Below are positions 9,391-18,904 of a DNA stretch of 64,000 nt, one piece after another. Positions within the stretch are counted from its first letter, which is position 1. Every line of letters begins with the position of its first letter. A program made the translations under genes and the position numbers. The notes beneath the pieces are model-generated. The model was not told the DNA's origin. It ran no database searches and saw nothing but the letters and a program-made list of their open reading frames with translations. The stretch comes from an uncultured Lachnospiraceae bacterium (GTDB lineage: Bacteria; Bacillota; Clostridia; Lachnospirales; Lachnospiraceae). The DNA lies in assembly GCA_934317845.1 (NCBI GenBank), contig CAKRES010000007.1:1-64000 (forward strand), in the 5' to 3' direction.

Positions 9391-9513
9391 GGGAACACCT
9401 CCTTATACTTATAGACACAATTATACTGATATGAACACATATATGCAAGAAGTGTGAAAAAAATAATGGTAGAATCTCGGAGGATAAAAAATTAAGAAAG
9501 GAACCTATGAATT

Positions 9514-11220
9514 ATGTACAAAAACGAAGGAAAAAAGAAAATTGAAAATTTGAAGTTACAGGAAAGAATAGCTTATGGGTACAAAAAAGTAATTATTATG
9601 ATGCTTATTTCAGGGCTGCTTTCCATATTGGTGATAGCTGCGCTGTTTGCCAGTCTTATAAATTATGTTGATAAGATCAATGCTACAGATATAGCGGTGA
9701 AAATGTGCAGAGTAGATGTAAATGCTGCAGCAAGAAATGTAAGAGAGATGGCATTGGATGATGACACATCCAGTTATGATACTTATCAAAATACCATAAC
9801 AGGATTGCTTGCAGATGTTGATTCTCAATTAAAAATAATAAAAGAAACAGGTGTTGTTTCAAAAAAAGATTATGAAGAATATGCAACAGCCTTATCTGAT
9901 TGGAAGGATATAAGCTCTTCTATTTTAGAAGAGATCAGAGCGGGAAAGCAACAACAGGGTGTTGAAGATATTTTGACAAAGTGTACACCGGCATTAAATA
10001 AATTGGTAAATATAGCACTAAAGCTGGATGATATTACAGACGTAGAAAGTAATAAGGCGGTAAAAAATACTATAGTATGTGCGATATCTGGGTTTGTTTT
10101 CATTATCTTCTTTTTAAGTCTGGCATGGATAAGTTCAAGAAAAACCAGTAAAAGAGTGCTTGCCAGTATCCTGGAGCCACTGCATGCTATTGAGGATGTT
10201 GCAAAGGAATTAACAGAAGGAAACTTACATAGTACATTGGATTATCGTTCGGAAGATGAGATTGGACGATTGGCACATAGTATGCGTAAATCCATTCGTA
10301 TTTTAGGTTCTTACGTGGATGATATAGACCGCGCAATGAAGCTGTTTTCAGAAGGGGATTTCGATGTAAAGCCTAACGTAGAGTGGAAGGGCGATTTTAT
10401 TGGAATTTTAAATTCATTTATGACTTTTGAAAAAAGCATGGCAGATATTGTAAAAGGAATACAGATGGTTTCAAATCAGGTGTCTGGTGGTGCAGAGCAG
10501 GTATCATCAGGAGCAACTGAGCTGGCGGATGGAGCCACGAATCAGGCAGCAGCAGTAGAGGAATTAACTGCAACAGTTGAGGATGTTTCAGATCAGGTGA
10601 AACAAAATTCACGAGCAGCAAACGAAATAAGTACAAAAGTAGCAGAACTTGGAAATGATATCCTGGATAACAATAGTAAAATGCATGAGATGGTGGCATC
10701 TATGCTTGAAATTAAAGATGCATCAATGCAGATAGACAAAATTATTGAAACGATCAACGACATTGCATCTCAGACAAATCTGCTTGCATTAAATGCCTCT
10801 ATTGAAGCTGCAAGAGCCGGAGAAGCGGGAAGAGGATTTGCGGTTGTAGCTAATCAGGTGAATCAGTTAGCCGACCAGAGCGCAGAGGCAGCAAAGGAAT
10901 CGGCTGTTTTGATCAAGACATCTGTTACTGCAGTCGGAAAAGGAGTCTTGCTTGCGGAAGAGACAGCACGTCAGTTGGAAATAATTGCGGATAACTCAAA
11001 GACGATCACTGAAGAAGTGTCTGGTATTGCAGGGACACTGGAAAATCAGACACTGGAAATACAGCAGATCAATGATGGAATAGAACAGATCAATGATGTT
11101 GTGCAGACCAATTCAGCGACATCTGAGGAGTGTGCTGCGGCGAGTCTTGAGATGAATAGTGAAGCAGAGCATTTGCGTAATATGATACGTGAGATCAAGG
11201 TAGCTGAATTTGAAGAATAG
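9514..11220 (+). CDS. Methyl-accepting chemotaxis protein
   Basis: A 568-residue membrane chemoreceptor. Membrane segments lie at about 28-50 and 188-210, with a four-helix-bundle sensor outside the cell between them. A HAMP domain follows at about 215-265, a second HAMP-like stretch to about 320, and the cytoplasmic signalling coiled coil with the conserved hairpin tip DIASQTNLLALNASIEAARA and GRGFAVVA. The usual ADEVRxLA is ANQVNQLA here, a modest deviation. It passes signals to CheA/CheW. The start ATG 9514 has AAAGGA about 10 bases upstream; an earlier ATG at 9507 is out of frame. Only 45 bases separate it from the EAL gene, so the two are probably co-transcribed. Confidence 0.92.
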   Translation: MYKNEGKKKIENLKLQERIAYGYKKVIIMMLISGLLSILVIAALFASLINYVDKINATDIAVKMCRVDVNAAARNVREMALDDDTSSYDTYQNTITGLLADVDSQLKIIKETGVVSKKDYEEYATALSDWKDISSSILEEIRAGKQQQGVEDILTKCTPALNKLVNIALKLDDITDVESNKAVKNTIVCAISGFVFIIFFLSLAWISSRKTSKRVLASILEPLHAIEDVAKELTEGNLHSTLDYRSEDEIGRLAHSMRKSIRILGSYVDDIDRAMKLFSEGDFDVKPNVEWKGDFIGILNSFMTFEKSMADIVKGIQMVSNQVSGGAEQVSSGATELADGATNQAAAVEELTATVEDVSDQVKQNSRAANEISTKVAELGNDILDNNSKMHEMVASMLEIKDASMQIDKIIETINDIASQTNLLALNASIEAARAGEAGRGFAVVANQVNQLADQSAEAAKESAVLIKTSVTAVGKGVLLAEETARQLEIIADNSKTITEEVSGIAGTLENQTLEIQQINDGIEQINDVVQTNSATSEECAAASLEMNSEAEHLRNMIREIKVAEFEE

Positions 11221-11265
11221 GGAAGAAAAATATCTAATGTACAATTTGATAAGGAATGTAATGTT

Positions 11266-12957
11266 ATGAATAAATTCAAAGATATGCTGCTTAGTAAAAT
11301 AGAAATTAGTAATTTGATCAAAATAATTGAAGCATCAATGGATGATTATCTATATATTATGGATTTCCAGGAAGATACCTATAGAATTTCTCCCAAAGCA
11401 CTGGAACGATTTTCTGTTCCATCCAGCTTTTTCGGAGATGCATATAATACCTGTATGAGCTTTATATATCAAGAAGATCGTCAGATGGTTAAGGATCAAT
11501 TGTGTTATATTGCCGAGGGAAGAATAAAAGATCATGATATGAATTATCGTTGGCTTGATAAGAATGGAAAACCGGTCTGGATCAATGGAAGAGGCGGAGT
11601 TATCAATGATAAAAATGGAAAAGCCAGATATCTGATCGGGTGTGTAAATGAAATAGGAAAAAAGCAAAGGGCAGATAATAATAGTGGTCTTTTGGGGGAG
11701 CCGGACATGCGCAGTTATATTAGATCCTGCGCTGCAGGGACTGCAAGCGGATTTCTGATACATATAGGAATTGATAATTTTGCATTGATCAATGGAACGT
11801 GGGGAAGTGCGTATGGAGATTATGTATTAAGAAGTGTAGCTGATCGTATAAATAAATGTTTATCTGCCAACCAGAAACTGTATCATCTTGTGTCGGATGA
11901 ATATATGATCGTGGATTTGAAAAGCCATACAAAAGATGAAGTATTGCAGTTGCGGGAAAAGATACTTGAGCAGATTGATGCGTTTATTATTTCGGAGAAA
12001 TATAAAGTAGTTTTTTCTGTTTCTTTTGGGGTGATAAGTACATCGGAACTTTTGGAAGATTATGATACCTGCCGGAAACTGTCTGATTTTTCTTTGCAGC
12101 AGGCAAAAAAAAGGGGAGAAAACAGTTATTACTTTTATGAGCAGGAAGAGTATGATGCATTTTTGCGGAAAGGAAAAATAATAAGTGCATTACGCAATGG
12201 TGTTTCAAATGAATTTGAGGGATTTGACGTGTACTATCAGCCGATTATTGATTGCCGTACGGAACAGGTCATTGGTGCAGAGGCACTTATGAGATTTACA
12301 TTGCAGTCTGATGAAGGCAAAGAACAGATTTCTCCCGTAGAGTTCATTCCATGGCTGGAAGAAACGGGACTGATCATTCCGGCAGGAAAATATGTTATGA
12401 ATGAGGCTGCAAATATGTGCCATAAAATGCAGCAGAATATTCCCGGATTCAAAGTTAACATAAATATGTCATATGTCCAGGCAAAAAAAGATTCTATTTG
12501 GAAAGATATCTTATCTGTTATAAAACGTTACGAAATTGCACCTGAGAGCATATGTGTTGAAATGACAGAAAGCGGTTATATGGATATGACACCACGTTTC
12601 TGCAATTTGCGTAAAAAGCTGAAAGAAAGCAGAATATCATTTGTGATAGATGACTTTGGAACCGGATATTCCAATTTGCATTGTATCTGTGATGTGAATC
12701 CGGATTATGTGAAGATAGATAAAGATTTCACAGCAAGGGCAATGAGTAATACAAGGGATTACAAAGTGTTTAAAAAAATCATAGACATGGTACATAGCGT
12801 AGATATAAAAATATGTGTAGAAGGAGTAGAGAAAAGTGAGTGGAGTCGCAGATTAAGAAATCTGAATGTAGACTATTTACAGGGATATCTATATGGAAAG
12901 CCATGTGAAAAGAGTACATTTCTTGATATTTTTTCTGATCCTAAGCAAGCCTGTTGA
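11266..12957 (+). CDS. PAS / degenerate GGDEF / EAL c-di-GMP phosphodiesterase
   Basis: A 563-residue signalling protein. Residues about 20-135 form a PAS fold (YRWLDKNGKPVWI, YLIGCVNEI). Residues 155-300 are a GGDEF fold whose signature is VSDEY near 209, so cyclase activity is unlikely. The EAL domain (about 305-555) keeps what catalysis needs: GAEALMRF, NINMS, VEMTES, IDDFGTGYSNL, VKIDKDF, VEGVE and LQGY. I expect it to hydrolyse c-di-GMP in response to a PAS ligand. It lies behind the chemoreceptor gene, linking chemosensing and second messenger. Confidence 0.88.
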   Translation: MNKFKDMLLSKIEISNLIKIIEASMDDYLYIMDFQEDTYRISPKALERFSVPSSFFGDAYNTCMSFIYQEDRQMVKDQLCYIAEGRIKDHDMNYRWLDKNGKPVWINGRGGVINDKNGKARYLIGCVNEIGKKQRADNNSGLLGEPDMRSYIRSCAAGTASGFLIHIGIDNFALINGTWGSAYGDYVLRSVADRINKCLSANQKLYHLVSDEYMIVDLKSHTKDEVLQLREKILEQIDAFIISEKYKVVFSVSFGVISTSELLEDYDTCRKLSDFSLQQAKKRGENSYYFYEQEEYDAFLRKGKIISALRNGVSNEFEGFDVYYQPIIDCRTEQVIGAEALMRFTLQSDEGKEQISPVEFIPWLEETGLIIPAGKYVMNEAANMCHKMQQNIPGFKVNINMSYVQAKKDSIWKDILSVIKRYEIAPESICVEMTESGYMDMTPRFCNLRKKLKESRISFVIDDFGTGYSNLHCICDVNPDYVKIDKDFTARAMSNTRDYKVFKKIIDMVHSVDIKICVEGVEKSEWSRRLRNLNVDYLQGYLYGKPCEKSTFLDIFSDPKQAC

Positions 12958-13064
12958 TGTTGTAAAAGGTCATACAGAAGATGTTGTAGTGAGACAGTGG
13001 TTGTGATAACATAAAGCTGATAGATCATATTTGAGAAGATACAAATTAGAGGAGAAATGTAATA

Positions 13065-14393
13065 ATGTCAAAAGATGAGTATTTGATCACGGATCCCCCC
13101 CTTAAAGCATTGACTGTTTTTGCAATGCCTATGATCCTTGGTAGCTTTTTCCAACAAGTATATAACATGGCTGATTCAATTATTGTCGGTCAGTTTGTCG
13201 GATCTTCTGCGCTTGCGGCTGTCGGGGCTTGTGCTGCGCTGACGAATGTTTTTATTTGCGTGGCACTCGGTGCCGGTGTTGGTGCCGGTGTGTTTGTGAG
13301 CCGCTATTTTGGGGCTGGAAATTATAGAAAAATGAAAACAATTGTATCAACATCATTGATCAGCTTTTTGATTCTAAGCATACTTCTGGGTGTGTTCGGT
13401 TTCGGCTTTTCCCGTTCAATGATGTGTTTATTACAAACTCCTGCAGATATACTGAAGGAAGCAGTACTGTATCTGCGGGTTTATTTTGTTGGATTTCCGT
13501 TTCTGTTTATGTACAACATTTTATCAACAATGTTTACCTCGATCGGTGAGTCAAAGATCCCGTTGGGACTTTTGATATTTTCTTCTGTCTTAAATATTTT
13601 CATGGATCTTTGGATGGTAGCTGTCCTTGGTCTTGGTGTGTTCGGTGCAGCTCTTGCAACTCTCATTGCACAGGGGATTTCCGCAGTGCTCTCGCTTTTG
13701 ATCTTCTTGCGCCGGATGCGGCGATATAAAAGTCAATTTGACTGGTTTGACAAGCAGGAGTTACATTCTATGCTTCGGATTGCTGTACCTTCGGTTCTTC
13801 AGCAGTCCACAGTGTCAATTGGTATGATGATCGTACAGGCGGTTGTAAATCCCTTTGGTACACAGGCACTTGCAGGTTATGCGGCAACGATGAGAGTAGA
13901 AAATGTTTTTTCGCTGATATTTGTATCCATTGGTAATGCGGTCTCACCATATGTTGCCCAGAATCTTGGAGCAAAGAAAAACCAGCGTATCAAAAAAGGA
14001 TATTATGCTGCCCTGGTGTTAGATCTATGTTTTGCAGTGCTTGCTTTTATAGTCATTGAAACACTGCATACTCAGATTTCTTCACTATTTCTGGGAAAAG
14101 ATGGAACTGCTTTCGCTTATCAGGTGTCCGGGGATTATATGAAATGGATTGGTTATTTTTTCATTTTTATGGGTATCAAGATGGCAACCGATGGAGTTCT
14201 TCGCGGACTTGGTATTATGCGTCCGTTTCTCATTGCAAATATGGTGAACCTTGCGATCCGCTTGTCAGTAGCTTTGATTTTTGCCCCGCGTTTCGGTATT
14301 GCATTTGTCTGGCTGGCTGTACCGGCAGGCTGGTTCGCCAATTTTCTGATCTCATACGTGGCACTCAGGAAATCATGGCCGGTGATAAAGTAA
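13065..14393 (+). CDS. MATE-family efflux transporter
   Basis: A 442-residue, 12-helix membrane protein starting with the typical MATE N-terminus (LKALTVFAMPMILGSFFQQ, then YNMADSIIVGQFVG). Two internally similar halves are visible: GAGVGAGVFVSRYFGAG in the first, GNAVSPYVAQNLGAK in the second. MATE proteins export drugs or metabolites in exchange for protons or sodium; the substrate is unknown. Length is normal. AGAGGAG precedes the ATG. A 107-base gap without a clear promoter separates it from the EAL gene. Confidence 0.92.
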   Translation: MSKDEYLITDPPLKALTVFAMPMILGSFFQQVYNMADSIIVGQFVGSSALAAVGACAALTNVFICVALGAGVGAGVFVSRYFGAGNYRKMKTIVSTSLISFLILSILLGVFGFGFSRSMMCLLQTPADILKEAVLYLRVYFVGFPFLFMYNILSTMFTSIGESKIPLGLLIFSSVLNIFMDLWMVAVLGLGVFGAALATLIAQGISAVLSLLIFLRRMRRYKSQFDWFDKQELHSMLRIAVPSVLQQSTVSIGMMIVQAVVNPFGTQALAGYAATMRVENVFSLIFVSIGNAVSPYVAQNLGAKKNQRIKKGYYAALVLDLCFAVLAFIVIETLHTQISSLFLGKDGTAFAYQVSGDYMKWIGYFFIFMGIKMATDGVLRGLGIMRPFLIANMVNLAIRLSVALIFAPRFGIAFVWLAVPAGWFANFLISYVALRKSWPVIK

Positions 14394-14404
14394 CAAAGGA
14401 AGAC

Positions 14405-14457
14405 GATAGGTTATACTGTTTCTGAACAGAACAGTCAAATCTATAGTCTTTTTCTTT
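14405..14457 (+). terminator. Terminator after the MATE gene
   Basis: ACTGTT pairs with AACAGT around the loop TCTGAACAG, with ATAG/CTAT pairing at the base, and is followed by TCTTTTTC. Confidence 0.55.
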
Positions 14458-14515
14458 TATTGGGAAATTGCAAATAGAAGAATTATCATGCGAAAAGCAG
14501 AAAGGGGTTGCAACA

Positions 14516-15115
14516 ATGAGCAGATTAGAATGGATAAAGAAAATAATGATAATAGTGGTCGGGTCAGTAGTGGCAGCATATGGTATCACGCTTGCTTTAT
14601 ATGCCGGTTTTGGTGGTGCAACTCTTGCAGTTTTGTGGCAGGGAATTTCTAAAACTTTTCATGTAAGCATAGGTATGGCATCCATGATAGTAGCCATAAT
14701 TATGATTGCTTTTGCATTTTTCTATGACAGATCACAGATACATATTGGTACAATTCTATATCAGATTGTATATAGCTCTTGTGTCGATCTATTTGCAAAT
14801 ATGCATGTGTACAGTACGCATTTGTGGATCAATGCACTTATCATGGTATTGGGAATAATCCTTTTTGCCATGGGAACAGGAGTTTATGCGGCAGCTTCCT
14901 TGGGGCGTGGTTCCTATGAAGCATTAACATTTTCCCTTGCGGATAAGAATGGCTGGCAGGTAAAAGTTGTGCGGATGATACTTGACATTGTAATGGTTGT
15001 TATTGGAGTTTTGCTTGGCGGAAAATTTGGTTTATGTACGATCCTGACAGTCATCCTATCAGGACCGGTTATCCAGTTTACAGCATCAAAGACCAAAAAA
15101 GTATGTAATATCTGA
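14516..15115 (+). CDS. YczE/YyaS/YitT-like integral membrane protein
   Basis: A 199-residue protein with five or so membrane helices. The segments AAYGITLALYAGFGGATLAVL and GVYAAASLGRGSYEALTFSLA match the general pattern of YczE/YyaS membrane proteins, where a helix is followed by a glycine-rich loop. I chose ATG 14516, with AAAGGGG eight bases before it, over an upstream in-frame ATG at 14468 that has none. Function of the family is unknown; some are near transport or peptide genes. Confidence 0.75.
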   Translation: MSRLEWIKKIMIIVVGSVVAAYGITLALYAGFGGATLAVLWQGISKTFHVSIGMASMIVAIIMIAFAFFYDRSQIHIGTILYQIVYSSCVDLFANMHVYSTHLWINALIMVLGIILFAMGTGVYAAASLGRGSYEALTFSLADKNGWQVKVVRMILDIVMVVIGVLLGGKFGLCTILTVILSGPVIQFTASKTKKVCNI

Positions 15116-15147
15116 ATATGGTTATGCCAAACTCTTTTTTACAGGGA

Positions 15148-15176
15148 TTGTTGCATAAAATAATATTTGATATAAT
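15148..15176 (+). promoter_or_regulatory. Sigma-A promoter
   Basis: TTGTTG at 15148-15153, a 17-base spacer and a perfect TATAAT at 15171-15176, 56 bases before the ATG of the next gene. Confidence 0.65.
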
Positions 15177-15231
15177 CAGTGTAACATGTTGACAAATTTG
15201 AATTTTACGAATTGTCTAGGAGATATGATTT

Positions 15232-15672
15232 ATGAGAAAAACTCATTTAATAATTGTAAATATAGTTCTTTTACTGTGGTATTTTCTTTCAATGATAGGA
15301 TTGAAGATTGGAGACAAATACCTAGTAACAGGTGCATTTGAGGAAGATTGGCTATTTATGCTTATTCCGACAATTACATTTGTTTTAATGTTAGTTACTA
15401 AAAATGTTGGAAGGAATATACATTTGATATGGTTGGCAGGGTGGTTTGTCACTCAGTTCTTAAGTCATGAATGGTATACTTTATTTGGAAGAGGATTTAT
15501 GGGAGAAATGGACAAGAAGATTGCCTATTTTTCAGAATGCATTCAATTGATAAATGTGGATGGAAGATATGTTCCTGATGTATATCATATTGTATTACAT
15601 ATTTTGATAATTGTTGCATTTGTTGTGACCTTGCTTTATAGAGAAGAAAAAACATTAGTTGACGAAGTGTGA
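15232..15672 (+). CDS. Hypothetical membrane protein (146 aa)
   Basis: Four hydrophobic segments are visible: IIVNIVLLLWYFLSMIGL, WLFMLIPTITFVLMLV, LIWLAGWFVTQFL and IVLHILIIVAFVVTLLY. A charged loop with KIAYFSECIQ lies between the third and fourth. There is no recognisable motif. The start has TAGGAGA before it and its own promoter. It opens the accessory island, where each small gene tends to have its own promoter. Confidence 0.65.
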   Translation: MRKTHLIIVNIVLLLWYFLSMIGLKIGDKYLVTGAFEEDWLFMLIPTITFVLMLVTKNVGRNIHLIWLAGWFVTQFLSHEWYTLFGRGFMGEMDKKIAYFSECIQLINVDGRYVPDVYHIVLHILIIVAFVVTLLYREEKTLVDEV

Positions 15673-15767
15673 AAATTCCAGTTTGTTAAAATGAAAGAAG
15701 AAAAAACAATGGACAACAAAATACTACATATGTAGGGGTGTGGCAGAAACGTTTTGAGGAGGAGAAA

Positions 15768-16286
15768 ATGAAATTACTTGTCGTAGATATACAAAAAGGA
15801 ATAACAGATAGCAGACTTTTTAATTTTGAAGCGTTTATTAATGATACGACAAGAATTATAAAAGCAGCCAGAGATAATCAAATAGAGGTTATCTATTTTC
15901 AACATGATGATGGACCAGGAACGGGGTTTTCAATCGGTGATGAAGACTTCGAAATTGCAGAACAAGTGATTCCAAAGGATGGGGAAAAGATATTTATAAA
16001 AAATATCAATAGTTGTTTTGGAAATAAAGATTTTACAGATTATGTTAAAGATGATAATACATTAATGATAGTGGGACTACAGACAAACTTCTGTATAGAT
16101 GCAACTGTGAAATCTGCTTTTGAAAGAGGATATAAAGTAATTGTTCCACAAGGGGCAAATTCAACGTTTGATAATGACTATATGACTGGAGAAGAAACCT
16201 ATAAATATTACAATGATATGATGTGGCCAAAGAGATTTGCTATATGTGTGTCTGTTGATGAAGCAATTAAATTGATGGAAAGTTAA
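15768..16286 (+). CDS. Isochorismatase-like cysteine hydrolase
   Basis: A 172-residue Rossmann-type hydrolase. The triad is visible: Asp in LLVVDIQKG, Lys in IFIKNINSCF and the nucleophile Cys in GLQTNFCIDATVKSAF. The family includes isochorismatases, nicotinamidases and amidohydrolases, and the substrate cannot be told from sequence. The ATG at 15768 is preceded by GAGGAGG; an in-frame upstream start at 15738 would lie before that ribosome site. Length is typical. Confidence 0.85.
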   Translation: MKLLVVDIQKGITDSRLFNFEAFINDTTRIIKAARDNQIEVIYFQHDDGPGTGFSIGDEDFEIAEQVIPKDGEKIFIKNINSCFGNKDFTDYVKDDNTLMIVGLQTNFCIDATVKSAFERGYKVIVPQGANSTFDNDYMTGEETYKYYNDMMWPKRFAICVSVDEAIKLMES

Positions 16287-16312
16287 ATTGGTAGTTTATG
16301 GAGATAGGGATA

Positions 16313-16861
16313 ATGTTAAAAACAGAGAGATTACTATTAAGAAGATGGACAGACGCAGATGCGGATAGTCTGTTTGAATATGCAAAGAATCCGGCAGTTG
16401 GTCCAATTGCAGGATGGCCGCCGCATAAGAGTATAGAGGAGAGCAAAGAAGTTATCCGCAATGTATTTAATGGAGCAGAATGTTACGCTATATGTGAAAA
16501 AGATAATAGTACTGCAATTGGAGCGATAGAATTAATGTTAAATGGGCATACCGATATGACGGAACGTGATGATGAATGTGAATTGGGATATTGGATCGGA
16601 CAACCCTTTTGGGGAAGAGGATATGTACCGGAGGCAGCAGAAATGCTCCTAAGACGTGCATTTCAAGAACTGGGTATGACAACGGTCTGGTGTGGATATT
16701 ATGATGGAAACCAGAAGTCAAAAAGGGTACAGGAAAAGCTGGGATTTGTATTTCATCATACCTGCAATGAGGTGACGGTGCCACTTTTAAATGAGGTAAG
16801 AATAGGACATACAAGTGTATTGACAAAGGAACAGTGGGAGAGAAAACAGTTTCGTAATTAA
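16313..16861 (+). CDS. GNAT acetyltransferase, RimJ/RimL type
   Basis: A 182-residue protein starting MLKTERLLLRRWTDADADS, the classical RimJ/RimL opening, followed by a GYWIGQPFWGRGYVPEA acetyl-CoA loop and YYDGNQKSKRVQEKLGF. The family acetylates protein N-termini, antibiotics or metabolites. ATG 16313 has GGAG just upstream; ATG 16298 has none. It lies 26 bases after the isochorismatase-like gene, so they may be co-transcribed. Confidence 0.85.
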   Translation: MLKTERLLLRRWTDADADSLFEYAKNPAVGPIAGWPPHKSIEESKEVIRNVFNGAECYAICEKDNSTAIGAIELMLNGHTDMTERDDECELGYWIGQPFWGRGYVPEAAEMLLRRAFQELGMTTVWCGYYDGNQKSKRVQEKLGFVFHHTCNEVTVPLLNEVRIGHTSVLTKEQWERKQFRN

Positions 16862-16886
16862 TGGATAGGGTTTTAGGATGAAATGA

Positions 16887-17021
16887 AAAATCAATGGAGT
16901 GAAAGGTACAGATATTTTTGTGGAGTTATGTGCAGTTCCTGATAAGATACCATTTTATGAAAAGTTTGGATTTGAGGCAAATGAGGCACAAAGATTGAAA
17001 ATTTATCATCACGTTGAATAA
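16887..17021 (+). pseudogene. C-terminal remnant of another GNAT acetyltransferase
   Basis: The frame reads GTDIFVELCAVPDKIPFYEK and then FGFEANEAQRLK before TAA at 17019-17021. The FYEKFGF element is the usual last strand of GNAT enzymes (Y-x-K-x-GF). An in-frame stop at 16884-16886 closes the frame upstream and there is no start, so only about 44 codons of the 3-prime end remain. Confidence 0.65.
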
Positions 17022-17030
17022 CGATAACAT

Positions 17031-17185
17031 TCACTTGGGTTCTGAAATGTCCATTCAGAGGCCCGGAATATTATCAATCTGGACAGTATATTTATAAATG
17101 TAACGTGGTTGGGGATTTTACTTGGTTTCAGGGTTATGAAGAAATCTACTGTAATAATGAAATTGTTGGATTGGGAGACATCATA
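17031..17185 (+). pseudogene. Remnant resembling the C-terminus of a DUF5680-type protein
   Basis: The frame reads FRGPEYYQSGQYIYKC and VVGDFTWFQGYEEIYCNNEIV, which resembles the conserved GDFTWFQGYEEIYY end of DUF5680 proteins as I remember them. It has no start of its own and runs, by chance or deletion, in frame into the next acetyltransferase gene. With the preceding fragment it marks a spot where several genes were lost. Family assignment is from memory. Confidence 0.5.
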
Positions 17186-17656
17186 ATGAACGAGATTATA
17201 TACAGAAAGACTACAAAAGTTGATATGGAAATTTTGATGAAGCTGAGACTTGAAATGCTTAGAGAAGTGAATGATTTGCCCAGTGAGTATGAATATGATG
17301 AGAATTTTATCTCTGAGAGCAGAAGGTATTTTGAGTCGGGCGAGCAAACTACGGTTATTGCGTTTGATGGAGAAACTCCTGTAGGTTGTGCAAGCCTATC
17401 TTATATATGGATTATGCCGACCTTTTCGCATCCAACAGGTAATCGGGCACATTTAATGAATGTTTATACCCACGCAGATTATAGAAGAAGGGGAATCTCT
17501 AAGAAAATGGTTGAGATTTTGATTGATGAGGCAAAAGAAAATGGTGTGACAGAAATAAGTCTGGATGCAACGGAGATGGGAAGACCTTTGTATCAAACAT
17601 TAGGTTTTCAAGTATCTGATTCATGTATGGTGATGGATTTGAAAGGGAATTATTGA
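17186..17656 (+). CDS. GNAT acetyltransferase
   Basis: A 156-residue single GNAT domain. The cofactor loop HADYRRRGISKKMVEILIDE matches the R-x-x-G-I/V pattern, and the C-terminal strands contain LDATEMGRPLYQTLGF. It closely resembles the product at 25019-25471 (similar start, YRRxGI loop and xxMGxxLY end), so these are paralogs. The ATG at 17186 has GGGAG in front; upstream codons belong to the DUF5680-like remnant. Substrate unknown. Confidence 0.8.
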   Translation: MNEIIYRKTTKVDMEILMKLRLEMLREVNDLPSEYEYDENFISESRRYFESGEQTTVIAFDGETPVGCASLSYIWIMPTFSHPTGNRAHLMNVYTHADYRRRGISKKMVEILIDEAKENGVTEISLDATEMGRPLYQTLGFQVSDSCMVMDLKGNY

Positions 17657-17683
17657 TGAGCAGGAAAATACTCTAAATCTGTG

Positions 17684-17731
17684 TTGAAAATAGGGAACTT
17701 TTTTGACATAATAATATAGAAAAGTTCCCTA
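17684..17731 (+). promoter_or_regulatory. Promoter with perfect 12-bp inverted repeat before the Fic gene
   Basis: TTGAAA (17684-17689), a 17-base spacer and CATAAT (17707-17712) form a sigma-A promoter. TAGGGAACTTTT (17691-17702) is repeated inverted as AAAAGTTCCCTA (17720-17731), so the arms flank the -10 element. That arrangement fits a repressor operator. The same symmetry could also fold as a hairpin in the RNA. Confidence 0.65.
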
Positions 17732-17745
17732 AAAGGAGTGATAGT

Positions 17746-18681
17746 ATGAATTCATTTGATGAAATTCAATCTTTATTGCAGGATAAAGCGGACATTCAGG
17801 CAAGAATTAATTTAATACCATATGATGGGAATCCTGAAATAAAGGAAACTGCAAGTGGAAAATATTTATATATAAGAAAACGTGTTGGAAGTAGATTGAC
17901 ATCGACGTATGTAGATGTGTATTCTGATGATCTTCATCAATTGCTTTTGCGTAATGCCAAGGAATTAAAGGAATTGAAGAAATCATTACGTAAGATAGAA
18001 AAGAAGCTTGTAAATTTAGGCTATGAACCGAATGGTTTAAGTAATAGAGTCCTTCAAAATCTTGATTTTGCAAGGGCAAATATGAAGTTGAATATATACG
18101 ATCAGGCTATATTGGAGGGTGTTGCAACATCCTATCCTCAGACGGAGGATATCATTGATAACGGTACTGTAAATGGGATGACGGCTAATGATATTCAAAA
18201 GATTTTGAATCTGAAACATGCATGGGAGTTTATTTTGGATTCTGATGTTGCACAGGCAGATACGGATTACTATTTATTGTGTCATATTGCCAAATTGGTG
18301 AATGAGGGATTTTTTTACGATGGTGGAAAAATAAGGGGTGTTCCGGTAAAAATTGGTGGAAGCTCATATATTCCGCCAATATCGATTGAATCAATAGTAA
18401 AAGAAAGAATAACTGAAATTATTAACTCTGAAGCTGATGAAATTGAAATAGCAATAGGTTTGTGTATGTATTGCATGAAGACGCAAATCTTTATTGACGG
18501 AAATAAAAGAGCGTCCGTGATTTTTGCGAATCATTACTTAATATCACACGGACAAGGTTTTTTGGTTATTCCAGAGGAGCATGTACCCGAGTTTAAGCAA
18601 AAATTAGTTGCCTTTTATGAGGGAGAAGATATAGAGGTTATAAGTGTTTTTTTAAAGGAAAAATGTTGGCGAACATTTTGA
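17746..18681 (+). CDS. Fic-domain protein with altered active-site motif
   Basis: A 311-residue protein with an N-terminal coiled region (1-110) and a C-terminal Fic fold. The flap is visible as GKIRGVPVKIGGSSYIPP, and the active-site loop at about 248-256 as QIFIDGNKR. The consensus is HPFx(D/E)GN(G/K)R, so the catalytic histidine is a glutamine here and AMP transfer is doubtful, though the phosphate-binding GN-K-R remains. Fic proteins modify target proteins with nucleotide groups and often act as toxins. AAAAGGAG precedes the ATG. Own promoter and operator upstream. Confidence 0.85.
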   Translation: MNSFDEIQSLLQDKADIQARINLIPYDGNPEIKETASGKYLYIRKRVGSRLTSTYVDVYSDDLHQLLLRNAKELKELKKSLRKIEKKLVNLGYEPNGLSNRVLQNLDFARANMKLNIYDQAILEGVATSYPQTEDIIDNGTVNGMTANDIQKILNLKHAWEFILDSDVAQADTDYYLLCHIAKLVNEGFFYDGGKIRGVPVKIGGSSYIPPISIESIVKERITEIINSEADEIEIAIGLCMYCMKTQIFIDGNKRASVIFANHYLISHGQGFLVIPEEHVPEFKQKLVAFYEGEDIEVISVFLKEKCWRTF

Positions 18682-18806
18682 TGAAAGTTCATCTATTTTA
18701 AGAGATTTAATGAGAACGGTTGAAGTTTTGTGACAATCACTTTAAAAAAAGTTTAAAAATACAACAGATTAATGTTCCGTAAAGCTATTTTGGTTAAAAA
18801 TTAAAC

Positions 18807-18835
18807 TTGACATAATGAAACGATGAGAATATATT
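18807..18835 (+). promoter_or_regulatory. Sigma-A promoter of the AbiE operon
   Basis: Perfect TTGACA at 18807-18812, a 17-base spacer and TATATT at 18830-18835, 70 bases before the likely TTG start of the antitoxin gene. Confidence 0.7.
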
Positions 18836-18904
18836 AAGTTTATAATAATCACATAATAGTTTATATGCAACCCAATTTGATCAAAAAACATGGAGGCGTT
18901 AATC

